Of a stretch of DNA of 64,000 nucleotides, positions 25,901 to 39,400 are shown piece after piece; position 1 is the stretch's first letter, and each line of letters starts with the position of its first letter. Made by a program: the position numbers and the translations under genes. The DNA lies in NCBI GenBank assembly GCA_963966185.1, contig CAWZYM010000045.1, positions 716,001 to 780,000 on the forward strand, written 5' to 3'. Below the pieces are notes generated by a model. It saw only the letters and a program-made list of their open reading frames with translations. It did no database searches and was not told the DNA's origin. The DNA comes from Rhabditoides inermis. Lineage: Eukaryota; Nematoda; Chromadorea; Rhabditida; Rhabditidae.

Positions 25901-28587
25901 TCCCTCTTCCCTTCCCTCTTCCCCTCTCCCTCTCCCTCTTCCCTTCCCTCTTCCCTCTTCCCTCTTCCCTCTTCCCTCTTCCCTCTTCCCTCTTCCCTTC
26001 CCTCTTCCCTTCCCTCTTCCCTTCCCTCTTCCCTTCCCTCTTCCCTTCCCTCTTCCCCTCCCTCTTTCTCCCCTTCCCTCTTCCCTTCCCTCTTCCCTTC
26101 CCTCTTTCTCCCCTTCCCTCTCCTCTTCCCCTCTCCCTCTCCCTCTCCCTCTTCCCCTCTTCCCCTCTTCCCTTCTTCCCCTCTTCCCCTCTTCCCCTCT
26201 TCCCCTCTTCCCCTCTTCCCCTCTTCCCCTCTTCCCCTCTTCCCCTCTTCCCCTCTTCCCCTCTTCCCCTCTTCTGTCTCCTCACTCTGTATGCACTCGT
26301 ACCATGTGTCATTTGTATGGTGATTGTGTTGAGTGATGCATGCTTTGATTCAGCGGATTCAGCGCTTGACGAGATGGCCAACAACCTGCTGCAACCGGGA
26401 GCGGGTGCGGGTGGAGGAGGGGGAGCGGCGCAGAGCGGAGGGCCGGGCAGCGTCGGCTCTGTGTCGGCGACTGCGCCCGCGTCTGTGGGGGCAGTGGCCG
26501 CGCCCGCGTCGATGGGCCCTCCTGGCTCGCAGGGCGCAGGGCCCTCGTCCGTCGATCCCCTCTCGCAGTTCGGCTCTCCCGGACTGAGCGCCAACGCTGG
26601 CAATCAGCTGCTGCAGGACTACAACCCTCCCACAGGGTGAGTGCATGGGAAAGAGGATGGGAGGATTCTGACTGTCGCATGTTTCAGCGATCCGTTTCGC
26701 TCGCCGAACCCCCCGAACAAGGCGGTAGGCGCTGGGGGAGGCAGGCAGATGATGAACGAGTTTCCCAATTTCCCTCCGCCCGAGTGCCCCACTACTTCCA
26801 AGGTTTGTATATTGTATAACATTGATATAATATTGTTTCGTGTTTTTGGTTTATTGATGTGTATGGTTTATGGTTACAGCCGTGGCACCAGCACGTTACC
26901 AAGGATTTGCGGAACCACTTGGTGGGCAAGCTGGTCAAAGCCATATTCCCGTCTCCGGAGCCGCAGGCTATGCAGGACCAGCGGATAAAGGATCTGATCA
27001 GCTACGCGCGGAAGGTGGAGAAGGAGATGTTCGAGACGGCCGATGACAGGGTGAATCAGGCTTGCATAGTCGATGTGTACTGCATTCAGAATAATGGGTG
27101 ATGTGTTGTATTTCAGGAGGAGTACTACCATCTGTTGGCAGAGAAGATATACAAGATACAGAAGGAGCTGCAGGAGAAGAAGATGAAGCGGTTGCACGAC
27201 GCCAAGGGAGGCATGCCGACTGGAAACGGCGACGGTGAGTGTGCGCATCGCTCTTCCCCTCCATCGCTCACTGGTGCCTTGTTTTGCAGCGATGGAGTTC
27301 GACATGCCGGGTCCTCCGAATCGGACGGCGCCGGCCGCGCCTATGCCCGGCCCGCTGCCTGGCGGCTCGCAGCCCGGATCCCAGCAGTCGGCTTCCCAGC
27401 AGCAGGGCGGCTGGCCGGGCAGCGTCCCGCCCGCGTCCCTCTCCCAACCGGGATCCGTCCCCGACCGCAAGAACTCTACTCCTATCACTGGTTGGTCGAA
27501 TATTTGCTTATGGGTTGTTGTTTTCATTTATGTATTATATTATTCCATGTATGTGTGTTGTTGTAGGCGACGCGTCGCAGTCGTGTTCGGTGTGGCCTGC
27601 AGTGAATGGGTCGGCTGGCGGGGGAGTGGGTGCGGGTGCGGGAGGGGGAGGGGCGGGCGGAGGGGTGCAGGTGAAGAGTGAACCGGTGGAGGTGAAGAAG
27701 GAGGAGCCCGCCACGCCCATCACCAATGGACTCGCCTCCGCGCCCGCCAGCGTCAAGCACGAACCCTGCAGCTGTGAGTGTTTTTTTTGGTTTCATGTTG
27801 TACTTGATGTGTGTTTATTGTGCGTGTTTCAGCCACGCCCGGTCCGTCACAGGCTACGGTGAAGCAAGAGCCGAAGCGCTCGGAGCCGGCCGTGCCCAAG
27901 CCGCCCACGCCTCCTCCGGGAGAGATGGTGAGTCGCCATCACGCGTGGCTCGCACATTGACTCATGGTGGTGCTGTAGGTGTTCGACGCGAACGAGCTGC
28001 GCAACTGCCTGCGGCCTGTGTGGGACAAGCTGGACAAGTCGGAAGACGCCGTGCCCTTCCGCGCGCCTGTCGACCCCATACTACTCAACATCCCTGTCAG
28101 TAGCCCTCTCTCCTATCTCTCTCACTCTCACCCTCCACCCCTTTCTTTTCAGGACTACCTGGATATCGTGAAGCACCCGATGGATTTGTCGACCATTTGC
28201 CACAAGCTCGACAACGGACAGTACAAGAACCCGTGGGATTTCAACGACGACATGTGGCTCATGTTCGACAATGCGTGGCTGTACAACAGGAAGAACAGCA
28301 AGGTCTACAAGTACACCACCAAGGTGAGCACGTAGATGCTTTTGCTTTTTGCATCAATCACATATTTCGTTCATTTGGAACTAGGAAGCGAAGAGTTAGG
28401 AGGTAATAGAGTAATAATCATTATCCGTTTCAGTTGTCGGAGTTGTTCGTGGAGGAGATGAACCCAGTGATGATGAAGATGGGATACTGCTGTGCGCAGA
28501 AGCTCTCCTTCACCCCGCTCGCTCTGTTCTGCTACGGACAGTCGATGTGCACGATCGCCCGCGATCAGCCCTACTATTGGTGAATCA

Positions 28588-28623
<36 letters not shown>

Positions 28624-30870
28624 GTGTTCCTCTCGCATCCGCTCACCCACGTGCTTTCAGCTACGAGTCGTCGTCAACCAACTATGGAGTGACTGTGTCG
28701 GAGCGGTACACGTACTGCACAAAGTGCTTTGACAATCTACCTGAAGAGGGCATCAACCTTGCCGATAATCCGGCCGACCAGGCGAACATGGTGCCCAAGT
28801 CGCAGTTCAAGCAGCTCAAGAACAACCAGATCGACTACGAGCCGTTCGAGACGTGCAAGTACTGCCACAGGAAGTGGCACCGCATCTGCGCCCTGCACGA
28901 CAAGAAGGTGGGTGATGGAATGAGAGAGAGAAAGAAAGAGAGTGAGAGAGAGACGCAGATTGAAGAGGAGTGGTGATTGATGAATGTATTGATTGTATTG
29001 CAGGTGTACCCCGAGGGATTCATCTGCGAGACGTGTCGCTCGGAGAAGTCGCTGCCCAAGCCGGAGAACAAGTTCACCGCCAAGAAGCTGCCACACAACA
29101 ACCTCTCCAAGTTCCTCGAAGACCGTGTCAACAAGGTGAGTTGTGCGAGTGGATCACGGTATGTTCAAGTGTGAATGAGTATTGTTTAGTACATCACTGA
29201 CCACGGCCCTCCCGGATCGGCGAGCAAATACGAAGTGGTGATTCGGACTCTTTGCGTGGCGGATAAGGAGGTGGAAGTGAAGCCGCTAATGAAGAGCAAG
29301 TGAGTCGCTCACCGCCCCTCCCCACCGACCTCCCTCCCCTCCTTGTGCGCATCGTTATTCTTTTTTCAGATACTGTCCGCAAGGTTTCCCAGAGAAGTTC
29401 CCGTACCGCACCAAAGCCGTGTTCGCTTTTGAGATCATTGACGGGGTGGAAGTTTGCTTCTTCGGTCTGCACGTGCAGGAGTATGGCAGCAAGTGTCTCC
29501 CGCCCAACCAACGGTCAGTCCCCTCTTCCCCGCCATGAATACCTTATCTCTCCCGCATCCGTCTCATCATCCTAAAAATTGTGTTGTTTCAGGCGTGTGT
29601 ACATTGCGTATCTCGATTCGGTGCACTTCTTCCAACCGCGCGAGCTGAGGACGGAGGTCTACCACGAGATTCTGCTTTCGTATCTCGAGTGAGTGTTATT
29701 TGATTGAGTGATTGATTGATTATATATATATATATAGCACCAAAGGGCATGCATATATATATTATAATTGATCGATGTGATGATTGTTTTAGCTATGCCA
29801 AGAACCTGGGCTACTCTATGGCGCACATCTGGGCGTGTCCGCCGTCGGAGGGCGACGACTACATTTTCCACTGCCATCCCGTCGAACAAAAGATACCAAA
29901 GCCGAAGCGACTGCAGGACTGGTACAAGAAGATGCTCGACAAGGGCATGCACAATAGCGGGCCCGTCATGGAGTACAAGGACATATACCGGCAGGCCAAG
30001 GAGGACAACCTCAAGACGCCGATGGGAGTGCCGTACTTCGAAGGAGACTTCTGGCCGAATGTGATCGAGGACTGCATCCGGGAGGCGAACAACGAGGAGG
30101 CGGCGCGGAAGCAGGCGGAGGCGGCAGAGCAGGACGACGACGAGGACGACATGTTCATGGCGGGGGACAACGGCAAGAAGAAGAGCAGCAAGATGAACAA
30201 GAAGAACAACCTCAAGAAAAGCAACACGAAGAGCAAGAAGAAGCAGGGCTCGTCGACCGGCAACGAGGTGGCCGACAAGCTCTACTCGCAGTTCGAGAAG
30301 CACAAGGAGGTGTTCTTCACGATCCGCATGATCTCTGCGCAGTCGGAGCTGTCGCTGCAGGAGATCAAGGACCCCGATGGGCTGATGGCCAGCGAGCTGA
30401 TGGACGGCCGAGACACGTTCCTCACCAAGGCACGCGACGAGCACTGGGAGTTCAGGTGAAGAGACGCGGGGGGGGGGGAGTTGGGTGATATGCAATGTGT
30501 ATGGTTGCAGCTCTCTGCGACGCGCCAAGTACTCCACGCTGTGCTTCTGCTACGCGCTGCACGACCAGGACAACAAGGACTCGTACACGTGCAACAAGTG
30601 CCAGAACACGAACGCCTGCTGGCACTGCAACACGTGCGAGGTGAGTAGGGGAGGAGGAGGCGGGTGGGAGGGATACACGACAGGGTCTCATTGCGTGTGC
30701 TTGCAGGACTTCGACCTTTGCGACAAGTGCAAGCAGGAGACGACGCACGAGCACAACCTGGAAAAGATCAGCAAGCTCGTCGACTCGGCCGGCAACAACG
30801 ACCCCACCGGCAACAACCGCTACGAGAGCATCCAAGTGAGGCGTCCCCCTCCTCCGCCTCCCGTTCCCCC

Positions 30871-30901
<31 letters not shown>

Positions 30902-32139
30902 TCTCATCCCTCCTTTGCAGAGGTGCATCCAGTCGCTGGTGCACGCGTGCACGTGCCGCGACGCCAACTGCCGCCGCATGTCGTGCCACAAGATGAAGCG
31001 CGTCGTGCAGCACACCAAGATGTGCAAGAAGCGCCAGTCGGTGTCGTGCCCCGTGTGCAAGCAGCTGATCGCGCTGTGCTGCTACCACGCCAAGCACTGT
31101 TCGCGCGAGGGCTGCCAGGTGCCGTTCTGCATGAACATCCGCCAGAAGCTGCAGGAGCAGAAGCGCTCTCTCGCGCGCCGCGCCGACATGATGATGCGGC
31201 GTCGCATGGAGGGCCTGCAGGCCGGCGCCGCGCCCGCCGCGCCCCACACGCCCGCCGCCTCTACTCCGTCGACGAGTGGCGGCGCCGGAGGGGCTGCTGG
31301 AAATGGAGGCGGCAACATGGCTGGTGAGTGGGTGGGGGCATGCATGGGGTGGGGATAGGACGTGTTGGCAGAGTGTTACTGTGTGCTTGCAGGTGCGTCG
31401 TGCAACTCGCAGCCAGGTGTGTCGCAGCAGTCGATGTCTGTGAAGGGCGGGGGGATGATGAGTGGCGGTGGAGGAGGCGCAGGAGGACAGCCCATGGCAG
31501 GCGCCCACCCGCACCAGCCACACGCCATGAGCAAGGCGTTCCCGCCTGCACCCACTTCAGCAGCACCACATCACATGATGGGCGGGCAGCCGGGCACACA
31601 GATGCATCCCCAACACATGCAGCAGCAGCAACAACAGCAACAACAACAAGGCATGTATGGAGGAGCCGGAGGGATGCAGGGAATGATGCGGCCAGGACAG
31701 GCCGCGCCGGGCATGCCTGGTGCGGGCCGGGGGCAGGGGGTGCCAGGGCAGGGAGGGATTATGCCCGGACAGGCGCCCGGAGGACAGATGATGGGCCAGC
31801 AGCAGGGGGGCGCACCCGCCGGCTACCGACCTATGCCCCAGCAGCACCCCGGACAGCACATGGGAGGGCAGCCGGCACAGCCACACTCGCAGCAGCAGAT
31901 GCAGTACATGCAGCAGCAGCAGCAGATGCACAGACGTGAGTGGACGAGGGGAGGAGAGAAGAGAGGGGAGCGGTGTGTGAGGATGATTGTTTTCAGAGAT
32001 GCCCGGAGGCGGTGGCCAGATGCAGCAACAACAACACATGGACCACATGAACCCGCAGCTGCACAAGATCATGCAGCGAGTGAAGCAGGCCAAGACGCAG
32101 GAGGTGAGTGGAGAAGAGAGAGGAGAGAGAGAGTGAGAA

Positions 32140-32171
<32 letters not shown>

Positions 32172-32698
32172 AGTGCGGCGTAGGCCGATGGTGTGGAGTT
32201 AGAGTAGATGGTGTAGTAGATGAACACATTGCACGTTGCAGGAGCGCGAGCAGCTGTTCAACGACCTCAAGAAGACGCCTCACCTGTTCTCTGCCTTCCT
32301 CAAGATGCGCAACGCCAACCAGATGGATGTGAGTGTTTTTGGAGAGAAGCTATGGGGAGAGAAGATGTGGTGTGGAGATGACTGGTTTTGATGTGTTGCA
32401 TTTGCAGAACCAGCAGTGGGGCTCGGGCGGGAGTGGCGGCCAGCAGCCGGGAGGGATGTTCCCGCCTGGTCAGCCGGGACAGCAGCCACGGGGGCCTGGC
32501 GGACAGTTCGCGCCGATGGGAGGAGCGCAGCCGCAGTGGGCACAGGGCGGGCCTGCGCAGCAGCAGATGCGGCCGCCCGGCGCGCCTCAGCAGGGACAGT
32601 TCCCCGCGCGCTCGCCCGGCATGATGCCCGGACAGCCCGGACAGGGCATGATGCCCCCGCACCCCGGACAGCAGCAGGGACAAGGCGAGTTCCGGTAG
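22988..32698 (+). CDS. cbp-1: CBP/p300 histone acetyltransferase, 33 exons, 2,127 aa
   Basis: Transcription co-activator that acetylates histones and other proteins in the nucleus. Exons: 22988-23051, 23232-23293, 23366-23643, 23703-23961, 24017-24254, 24313-24443, 24522-24611, 24668-24991, 25034-25142, 25227-25349, 26354-26636, 26688-26802, 26880-27050, 27117-27234, 27290-27490, 27567-27773, 27833-27927, 27979-28095, 28153-28323, 28434-28579, 28661-28907, 29004-29135, 29190-29299, 29370-29513, 29593-29688, 29793-30455, 30511-30640, 30707-30835, 30921-31323, 31393-31935, 31997-32103, 32242-32328, 32408-32698. The frame closes throughout. Domains: Gly/Gln/Pro/Met-rich N-terminus; TAZ1 (~457-560, [24 protein letters not shown]); KIX (~693-778, [14 protein letters not shown]); bromodomain (~957-1075, [13 protein letters not shown]); RING/PHD (to ~1225); HAT (~1228-1564, [20 protein letters not shown]) with a Lys-rich loop resembling the autoacetylation loop; ZZ (~1565-1650); TAZ2 (~1652-1735). 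Starts at 24,017 and 24,668 use GAG acceptors or nearby alternatives. Symbol is by family. Confidence 0.96.
25350..26353. repeat. CBP intron 10 filled with a CCCTTCCCTCTT minisatellite
   Basis: Apart from its ends, this 1,004-bp intron is a pyrimidine tract built of 12-bp (TTCCCTTCCCTC) and 11/6-bp variants, on the coding strand. Other introns in this gene are mostly 40-110 bp. Long frames on both strands through here (Leu/Phe/Pro/Ser or Arg/Glu/Gly repeats) are products of the repeat and are not genes. The tract begins right after the donor at 25,350 and ends with a normal TTGATTCAG acceptor. Confidence 0.95.
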
Positions 32699-33452
32699 GG
32701 CCGCCCCTGCCCTCTCGTCCACCCCAACCCATCACAGTGTCTGTACCATAGAGAGATTGAGCAGAGAGAGATAGCTTAGCAGTGTTGTTTTATCTGAGAA
32801 TATCTATCATCACGCGGCTCGGTCCGCTCGCACCCCGATACGAGTACTCGCTATTTATACATGTGTTGATTTGAGTGATTGATGATTGTTGTATGTTGAT
32901 TGTATGGGCGGTTGCCGGTCGCCGCGTCCCTTCCCTCACCCTCCCTTCCCTTCCCTTCCCTTGCATCCCTTGTTGTTGTTGGTGATTGTTGAGTGCAGTG
33001 TTCCTCCCCTTCTCCCTGTGTCTCTCCCGCTCACTCGATCCTCTCTCTCCTCTCGCGTCTCCCTCTATCCTGTATGCGGCAGCTCGCAGCCAAGGCAGCA
33101 GTGTGTGATAGTGATAGTGGTGTGAGTGTGTGATTCCTTCTTGCTCTTGTTATTCTTTCCCCTTCCCTCTCCCCACATCCTATTCGTACTTTCTCACATT
33201 TTTGTAAAGCCATCCCCGAGAGATATATGCTCTAGAAGAACCGTTGATTATCTATGATGTGTATATTTGGATATGCGAAGGATTCATATTACCATGTAAT
33301 AATTTATATTTGTGTTTTACGTATTTTGCGGATGTCGAAGATAAATTTCTAAATTTATAATATACCATGTGTTGGGTTGAGTGGTGACAGTTCGTTCAGC
33401 TGTTAGATATCTTTTGTTTGTTGTTTTGATACGGGATGGTAAGTGTGTTGAG
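32699..33452. other. Downstream of CBP: 3' UTR and spacer before the USP30-like gene
   Basis: AT-rich and CT-rich non-coding sequence between the CBP stop at 32,698 and the next start at 33,453. No gene-like frame is present. A clear AATAAA poly(A) signal is not obvious. The two genes are on the same strand, about 750 bp apart, which is too far for a typical nematode operon gap. Confidence 0.6.
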
Positions 33453-36400
33453 ATGAGCGACACTGGCGGTCGTCAGGTTGCCATGGCGGGGGCGGTTCTC
33501 GGAGGGGCGGGACTTGCCGCTGCAGTCTACCTCTACTACACATCGGCAAGCGACAAGGCGTCCCACCGTGAGTCACATCATTTATACTGTTTTCGTCCAT
33601 GTCACTTTTCACTGAGTGTGAGTCATTGTAGCGAACAGTGGCAAAATATGTGCATACGACAGCTTCAATGGTGGTTTTGCGTGTCTTCGTTTCTTCCCAG
33701 AAATCGTTTTATTTATCCATACTGCCATCATTTCATACAGTTCAGGGAATATTTCATTCCGCCACCACTCCGCGCGTCTATCCCGCATTTGAAAATTGCG
33801 CGCGCGCGAAACTTTGAATTTAAATTTAATCGCGCGATCTCGATGTCTATCGATTTTTAGGGCAATTTGTAAACTACGATATTGTAAATTGCGATACTGC
33901 GGTATACGATACTGCGATACTGCGATATTTTTGAAATGGATTGACTAGTGTATAGGAATGATATAGTTTCATTGTGATGGGTATGATACTACATACTACG
34001 CTTATATATATATATATGTATCGAATTGGTTATAATATAATACTCGACGCATCGCATTGCCTGTGTTTGAGATGTGTCTGGGGGTATGCGGGGTGTACCG
34101 GGACTGTACAATCTCGGAAACACGTGCTACGCCAACGCCCTCCTCCAGGGGCTCGCCAGGTGAGTTCGTGCATCGATTTATTTATTTATTTATTTTACCT
34201 TTACGTTTTTCAATGTCTTCCCGTTTGTTGAACATATGATTGACACAGTTTCGTTTTGCTTTGTTGTTGTACGGGAGGTGTTGCAGTGTGCCTTCGGTGG
34301 TTCGTTGGCTGGAGCAAATCGACTTGCGTGGATCTACGTGGGAGTGCGGCTTCGTAGCCCAGCTTGCTGATATGATGAAGAGTAGGTGCCCGTATATCTT
34401 TTTCCATCCATACTATAGTTCACTAAATACCTTAAATTTGGTCGGTGTATTGGACACTCTGTTTCCGTTTGTATTTGTAGTTTGATGTAGTTGAGCAGTT
34501 AGACGTTTTGATTGAGTCATGTGTGAAGGATAACGGAAGATATTGTGAGACTGAGGGAGTGTGAATATTGCAGAGCTGAACTCGTGTTCGGAACGGGCCT
34601 ACTCGGCGGGAGACGTCATCGCAGCTCTCTCGCAACACAACTGGTACATACAACATGGTACGTCTTCCATCAAACCACCATATGCACGTATTGGCAATGT
34701 TTAGAGCTGTGGCACGCTGGTTGAGTTTTAAATAATGATGTGTGTTTGATGTAGGCGCGGAGCACGATCTGCACGAGCTGTTCAATGTGTTCGCCACGAC
34801 GTGGGAGGAGGTGGGCGTCCCATCCACCTCTCATCTGCACCTGTCTCATCCCTCTTGCAGGAGTTGTCGTGTGCGCGTCGTGAGTGCGTGGCGGCCTCTC
34901 TGTGGGACGTGGGCCGGCTGTGGCGGGAGGCGGCCGAGGGTGCGGCGAGGGGAGACGGGGCAGGGGGAGGGGACAGGAAGCAGCTCGTGTTCGAGCGGTG
35001 TGCCAGTGAGGTGAGTGCGGGCGGCCTCTCTGTGGGACGTGGGCCGGCTGTGGCGGGAGGCGGCCGAGGGTGCGGCGAGGGGAGACGGGGCAGGGGGAGG
35101 GGACAGGAAGCAGCTCGTGTTCGAGCGGTGTGCCAGTGAAGTGAGTGCAGGCAAGGGGAGTTCTCCTGGATTGGAAATGGATGTGGTTGGAAGTTATTGT
35201 TTGTGGTATACATGGTCTGGTGTGATTGATCATTCCCAAAGGTACATTTATACTTTTAATTGTTTTTTTTATTATCTTTGGAGCACATTACTCAAAATTT
35301 CACTTCACGCAAAAAATTTCACGCATAAACTACGATTGCCACCTGAAAGAAGTAACAATAAGTTTTCATACCATATTTGAAAAATGAACAGAACGTGTAG
35401 AAATTCATTTGCGAACATTTCCTAGTGAGAAATACTAGTTCGGCGCGTACTTACGCGCTGAATTGGTAATTCTCACTACGAAATCAAAAATTCGCGAATG
35501 TTCCGTTGATTTTTTTTAGCATATTGATTATTGTGTTTTTGTGTTTTGATATTCTTTTAGGTGACAGTCATAATTAATTTCAAGTGGAAGTCATAGTTAA
35601 TAAAATTCAGAGTGATGTCTTCCTTTTTCCTTTAACTTTAACTAGTCATTTGATCAGAAATGTTTAGTGATTCACTATGTTACATGAGTTTGGTGTTGGT
35701 GTTTGAGGAGTACTCGTGAGTGTGTGATTGAGGTTGGCGCGGACGGCCGCCTCCTCTCTCCCGTCTTCGGTCTCACCGCCACCCAGCTACAGTGCTGTGT
35801 GTTCAAGTGCGGATACAAGGTCGGTGTCGTTCAGTCTTCTGTCGCAATCGTCTCACATGTCGATCTCTCACATCTCCATTCCTGGCTTGCACAGTTATGT
35901 CCTCGTAACAAAAGAGAGTGCCCGTAGCAAACCGTTCAAAATTATCTGTTGCACAGATAGACGTTCGGTTCAGAAGCGCGCCGTAGGAACACCCGCCCAC
36001 TGTATATAAAACAGTACAACTGAAATATTTTGAAATCACGTCAGTTTCAAAGTATAAGGCCCCATTATACTTCCACCTAGTGATTTTGATCACGCTGCGT
36101 CAACGAAATCAATAATTGCCATTTCTGCATTCAGCCCCGTCAGCGTAGTGTCAGCGTAGCGTCAGCGTACCGTCAGCGTACCGTCAGCGTCAGCGTGAAA
36201 GTATAATGGGCCTATTATAGATGTAATGTTCGTATGTGACTGTTGCAGAAGGTGCGCCAGGACCGCTTCTCTGTCATTTCCCTCTCCATCCCCCAAGTTT
36301 ATGGAGGCGTGGTGGGTTGATATTAGTTATTTTCTTTGGCGAAATAGTAGTCATTGTAAACATTTTCAGAAGGTGTCTGTGGAATCGATGCTACGTCGCT

Positions 36401-39400
36401 ACTTCTCGCTGGAGGTTATCCGTGGAGCGACGTGCGACAAGTGCAAGAAGGAGAGCGGCAAGACAGACAGCGGACTATCCAAGAAACAGGGGCTGTCCAA
36501 AGTGAGTGCCACCCGATCACGATATGGGGGACATGTCGAAGATTGAATGCAGCCTTTTGTGAATCACCTATTGTGTAGCGTACAGTGACGTGAGATTGAC
36601 GGACCACCTTATGGAGGAGAGTAGGGTATCTTAATTACTGTACACTCTATGTGCTAAAATGTCTGGACTAATGTATATACTAAGGTGTACTTTTTCATAG
36701 TGAATCGCGATGATCTGAAAATAGTAGTGCTGAATTTCAATCGAATCGCGCAGTAATCGACGCGTGGCTGTTGCTGCTTTTGTTGTTCTGATTGGAAATC
36801 GTCATGTTTTCGCGTGTATCAATCAATCAATCGTTTATCCGGAATCGTTATATCTGAATATGACAACACAATCATAATGATATGAAGCATACATATAGGG
36901 TATCCCTCCGGTTCACGGGACGGCAGCCATCTTGCCGCATATTTTGCAGACATCATTTCATCGCATTTAGCCGCTCTATCGGTTCGCGCAAGACCATTCG
37001 ACCGCGCGAATCGCGCGCTTTGCGGTCTGATTTTAGTGAAATGAAGGTGATTTGCAATTCTAATGAAGCAGAGTTCTTCAGCTCTTCACCTTTCAGAGCT
37101 AATAACTCCTTCCGGAATTGATGAATCATTCCAATTTTTGGATAAGTGGTGTGGATCCCCAGTCCCCATAGAACTCTAGATTTCGATTTTTGAATTTCGG
37201 TTTAGTTTTCTTTTTATCGTTCGATAACCGAGTTTTCGAGGCTGTTCAATAGGTGAAAACTAGAATACTTAATAACTCACTTCAAACTCATGCTACAGAA
37301 CCCAGTTTGAGGGAGAAGGTGCTTTGATAGTGTCCGCACAGAACTCTAGATTTCGATTTTTCAGTTTCTTTCATTTTTGCCGTATTTTCGGCGTAAAACC
37401 TCGAAAGTCATCCTATTTGCATAAAAAGCTCGTCATTTCGTTCCTGTCTGGCCGACCGCCGATAATTCGCGTACCGTGAAAATGGGGGATACCCTATACA
37501 GTAGTGCCTAAGATACTAGATACATAGGCTAACGCCGGGGAAAGACAGGTAGGCTGACGAAGTGCTATGCTCGCAATAAGTTGCGCGCGGTGGGGTAGAT
37601 CAGAGGAAGACGGAGAGTCAGCTCTCGGCAATAGCACGCCAAACAAGAGAGGCAGACGGTTATGGCACCGTGTTTCGAACTGCAAGCGAGGTAGATCGAA
37701 AACTATCGCTCTGGCGCAGGCTATAGTGGCGGGAAGACGATACTTGATCGATAATCTTTCCTGGACTATTAGAGTACCACTCTTGACGTATAAAGCTCCG
37801 GGGTTTCCTTTGCTTCCATGCCAACTATGTAGTACCTCCTCGCGCCATAGCTGCTTTCACATGAGGGTACTTCCCGCCGCCTCACTGGTTCCTCGGGAAG
37901 GATTCTTGTCGATGACCGAACATTCGGCGGCGGTGAGGCAAAATGAGGACCCGACCGCACGCCGCGGAGAAAAGAAGAAGAATATGTATCCCCTCTCTCT
38001 TTTGTGCGTGTTTGTGTGAAGTTATTCTCGACCGGCCTGTTTACACGCTCGCTCGAAAAGATGGATTTCATTTCGGCGATCGCTTCCTGATCACTTCAGC
38101 AGAATAGAAAGACAAGAACAAGTGATGATCACTGAGCAGCGAGACTCCTTCCACTATTTTTCACACCTCATGCCAAAGTGACTTTGGAATGTATTAGGAG
38201 GCGACCGGTCTAACGAGGGAAACGAGAGAAGGGTTTTTGTCGCCTCGACTGTTTGTGTTTGTCATCTTGATGCGTCGCCCCTCCGGGAGAGTGCGCGTGG
38301 TTTGACTCGCGTGGTTTGACTACTCTCTCTTTCTCCCATCTCCAATGCAACTGCCGTTTCCCGCTTCTTGCAGAAGAGGCGGGGGATGCGGAGGGGCGGA
38401 GGTAGGACCGGATTCGGTGGGTGCTCCAGGCACTGATACATAAGCCTCACACTAATGGCAGGAAGCACAGTCGTCTTCTCGGCTTCAACATGATCGTTTC
38501 TCGTACGGCAGTCGCGCTCTTTGCGCTTTTCCTGTGCGCATCAGTGAGTTACTATTTCATTTTAGTACTGTGCCTATTAGATTTGCTTATCGAGTGTTGA
38601 TTGTGCCCTGTTGCAGGGAAGCGTGCTCCGTGAGAAGAGGCAGTGCGGTTGCGCTCAGCCACAGGCTGCGCCGCAATGCTCTTGCCAGTCCTACCAGCCC
38701 ATCGCCACCACCGCCGCCCCGATCATGTCGTGCTCTTGCCAGCAGGCCCCCGCCATCACCACCACTACCGCCGCTCCCGCTTGCGCCTGCGCGCCTCCGG
38801 TTCAGCAGGTCCAGTGCGTGCCCGTGTGCCAGCAGAGCTGCGAGCAGCAGTGCGTCCCCCAGGCTTCGCCCGCCCAGTGTCAGCAGTCGTGCCAGAACAC
38901 CTGCCAGACCGCCTGCTCCCCAGTCGCTACCACCATGGCCCCGATCACCACCACTGCCGCCCAGTGCCAGCCAGTGTGCGTGCAGCAGTGCCAGCAGTCG
39001 TGCGTCTCCCAGCAGCAGCCCGTCGCCCAGTGCCAGCCTCAGTGCCAGCAGCAGTGCCAAGTCGCCTGCGAGCCCGCCACTCTTCCTCCCATCACCACCA
39101 CCCCGGCCCCCGTGCAGTGCCAGCCCGTGTGCCAGGACCAGTGCCAGCAGTCGTGTGTCGCCCAGCAGCAGCCGATGGAGCAGTGCCAGCCTCAGTGCCA
39201 GCAGCAGTGCCAGTCCACTTGCCAGCAGGAGCAGCCCCAGCAGCAGGTGATCCAGATCATCTTCCAGCAGCAGCAGCAGGAGGCTTGCCAGCCGTGCCAG
39301 CAGCAATGCCAGCAGCAGTGCCAGCAGCAGCAGCCCGCTGATCAGTGCCAGCCGCAGTGCCAGCAACAGTGCCAGCCCATGTGCGAGCCCGTCACCACCA

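Noticed and set aside
25217..26603. Three long frames of 359-431 residues across the CBP intron
   Set aside because: They are translations of a CCCTTCCCTCTT repeat and overlap a well-supported intron.
35011..35140. Second copy of USP30-like exon 6 as an extra coding exon
   Set aside because: No acceptor precedes it and reading through from the first copy changes frame.
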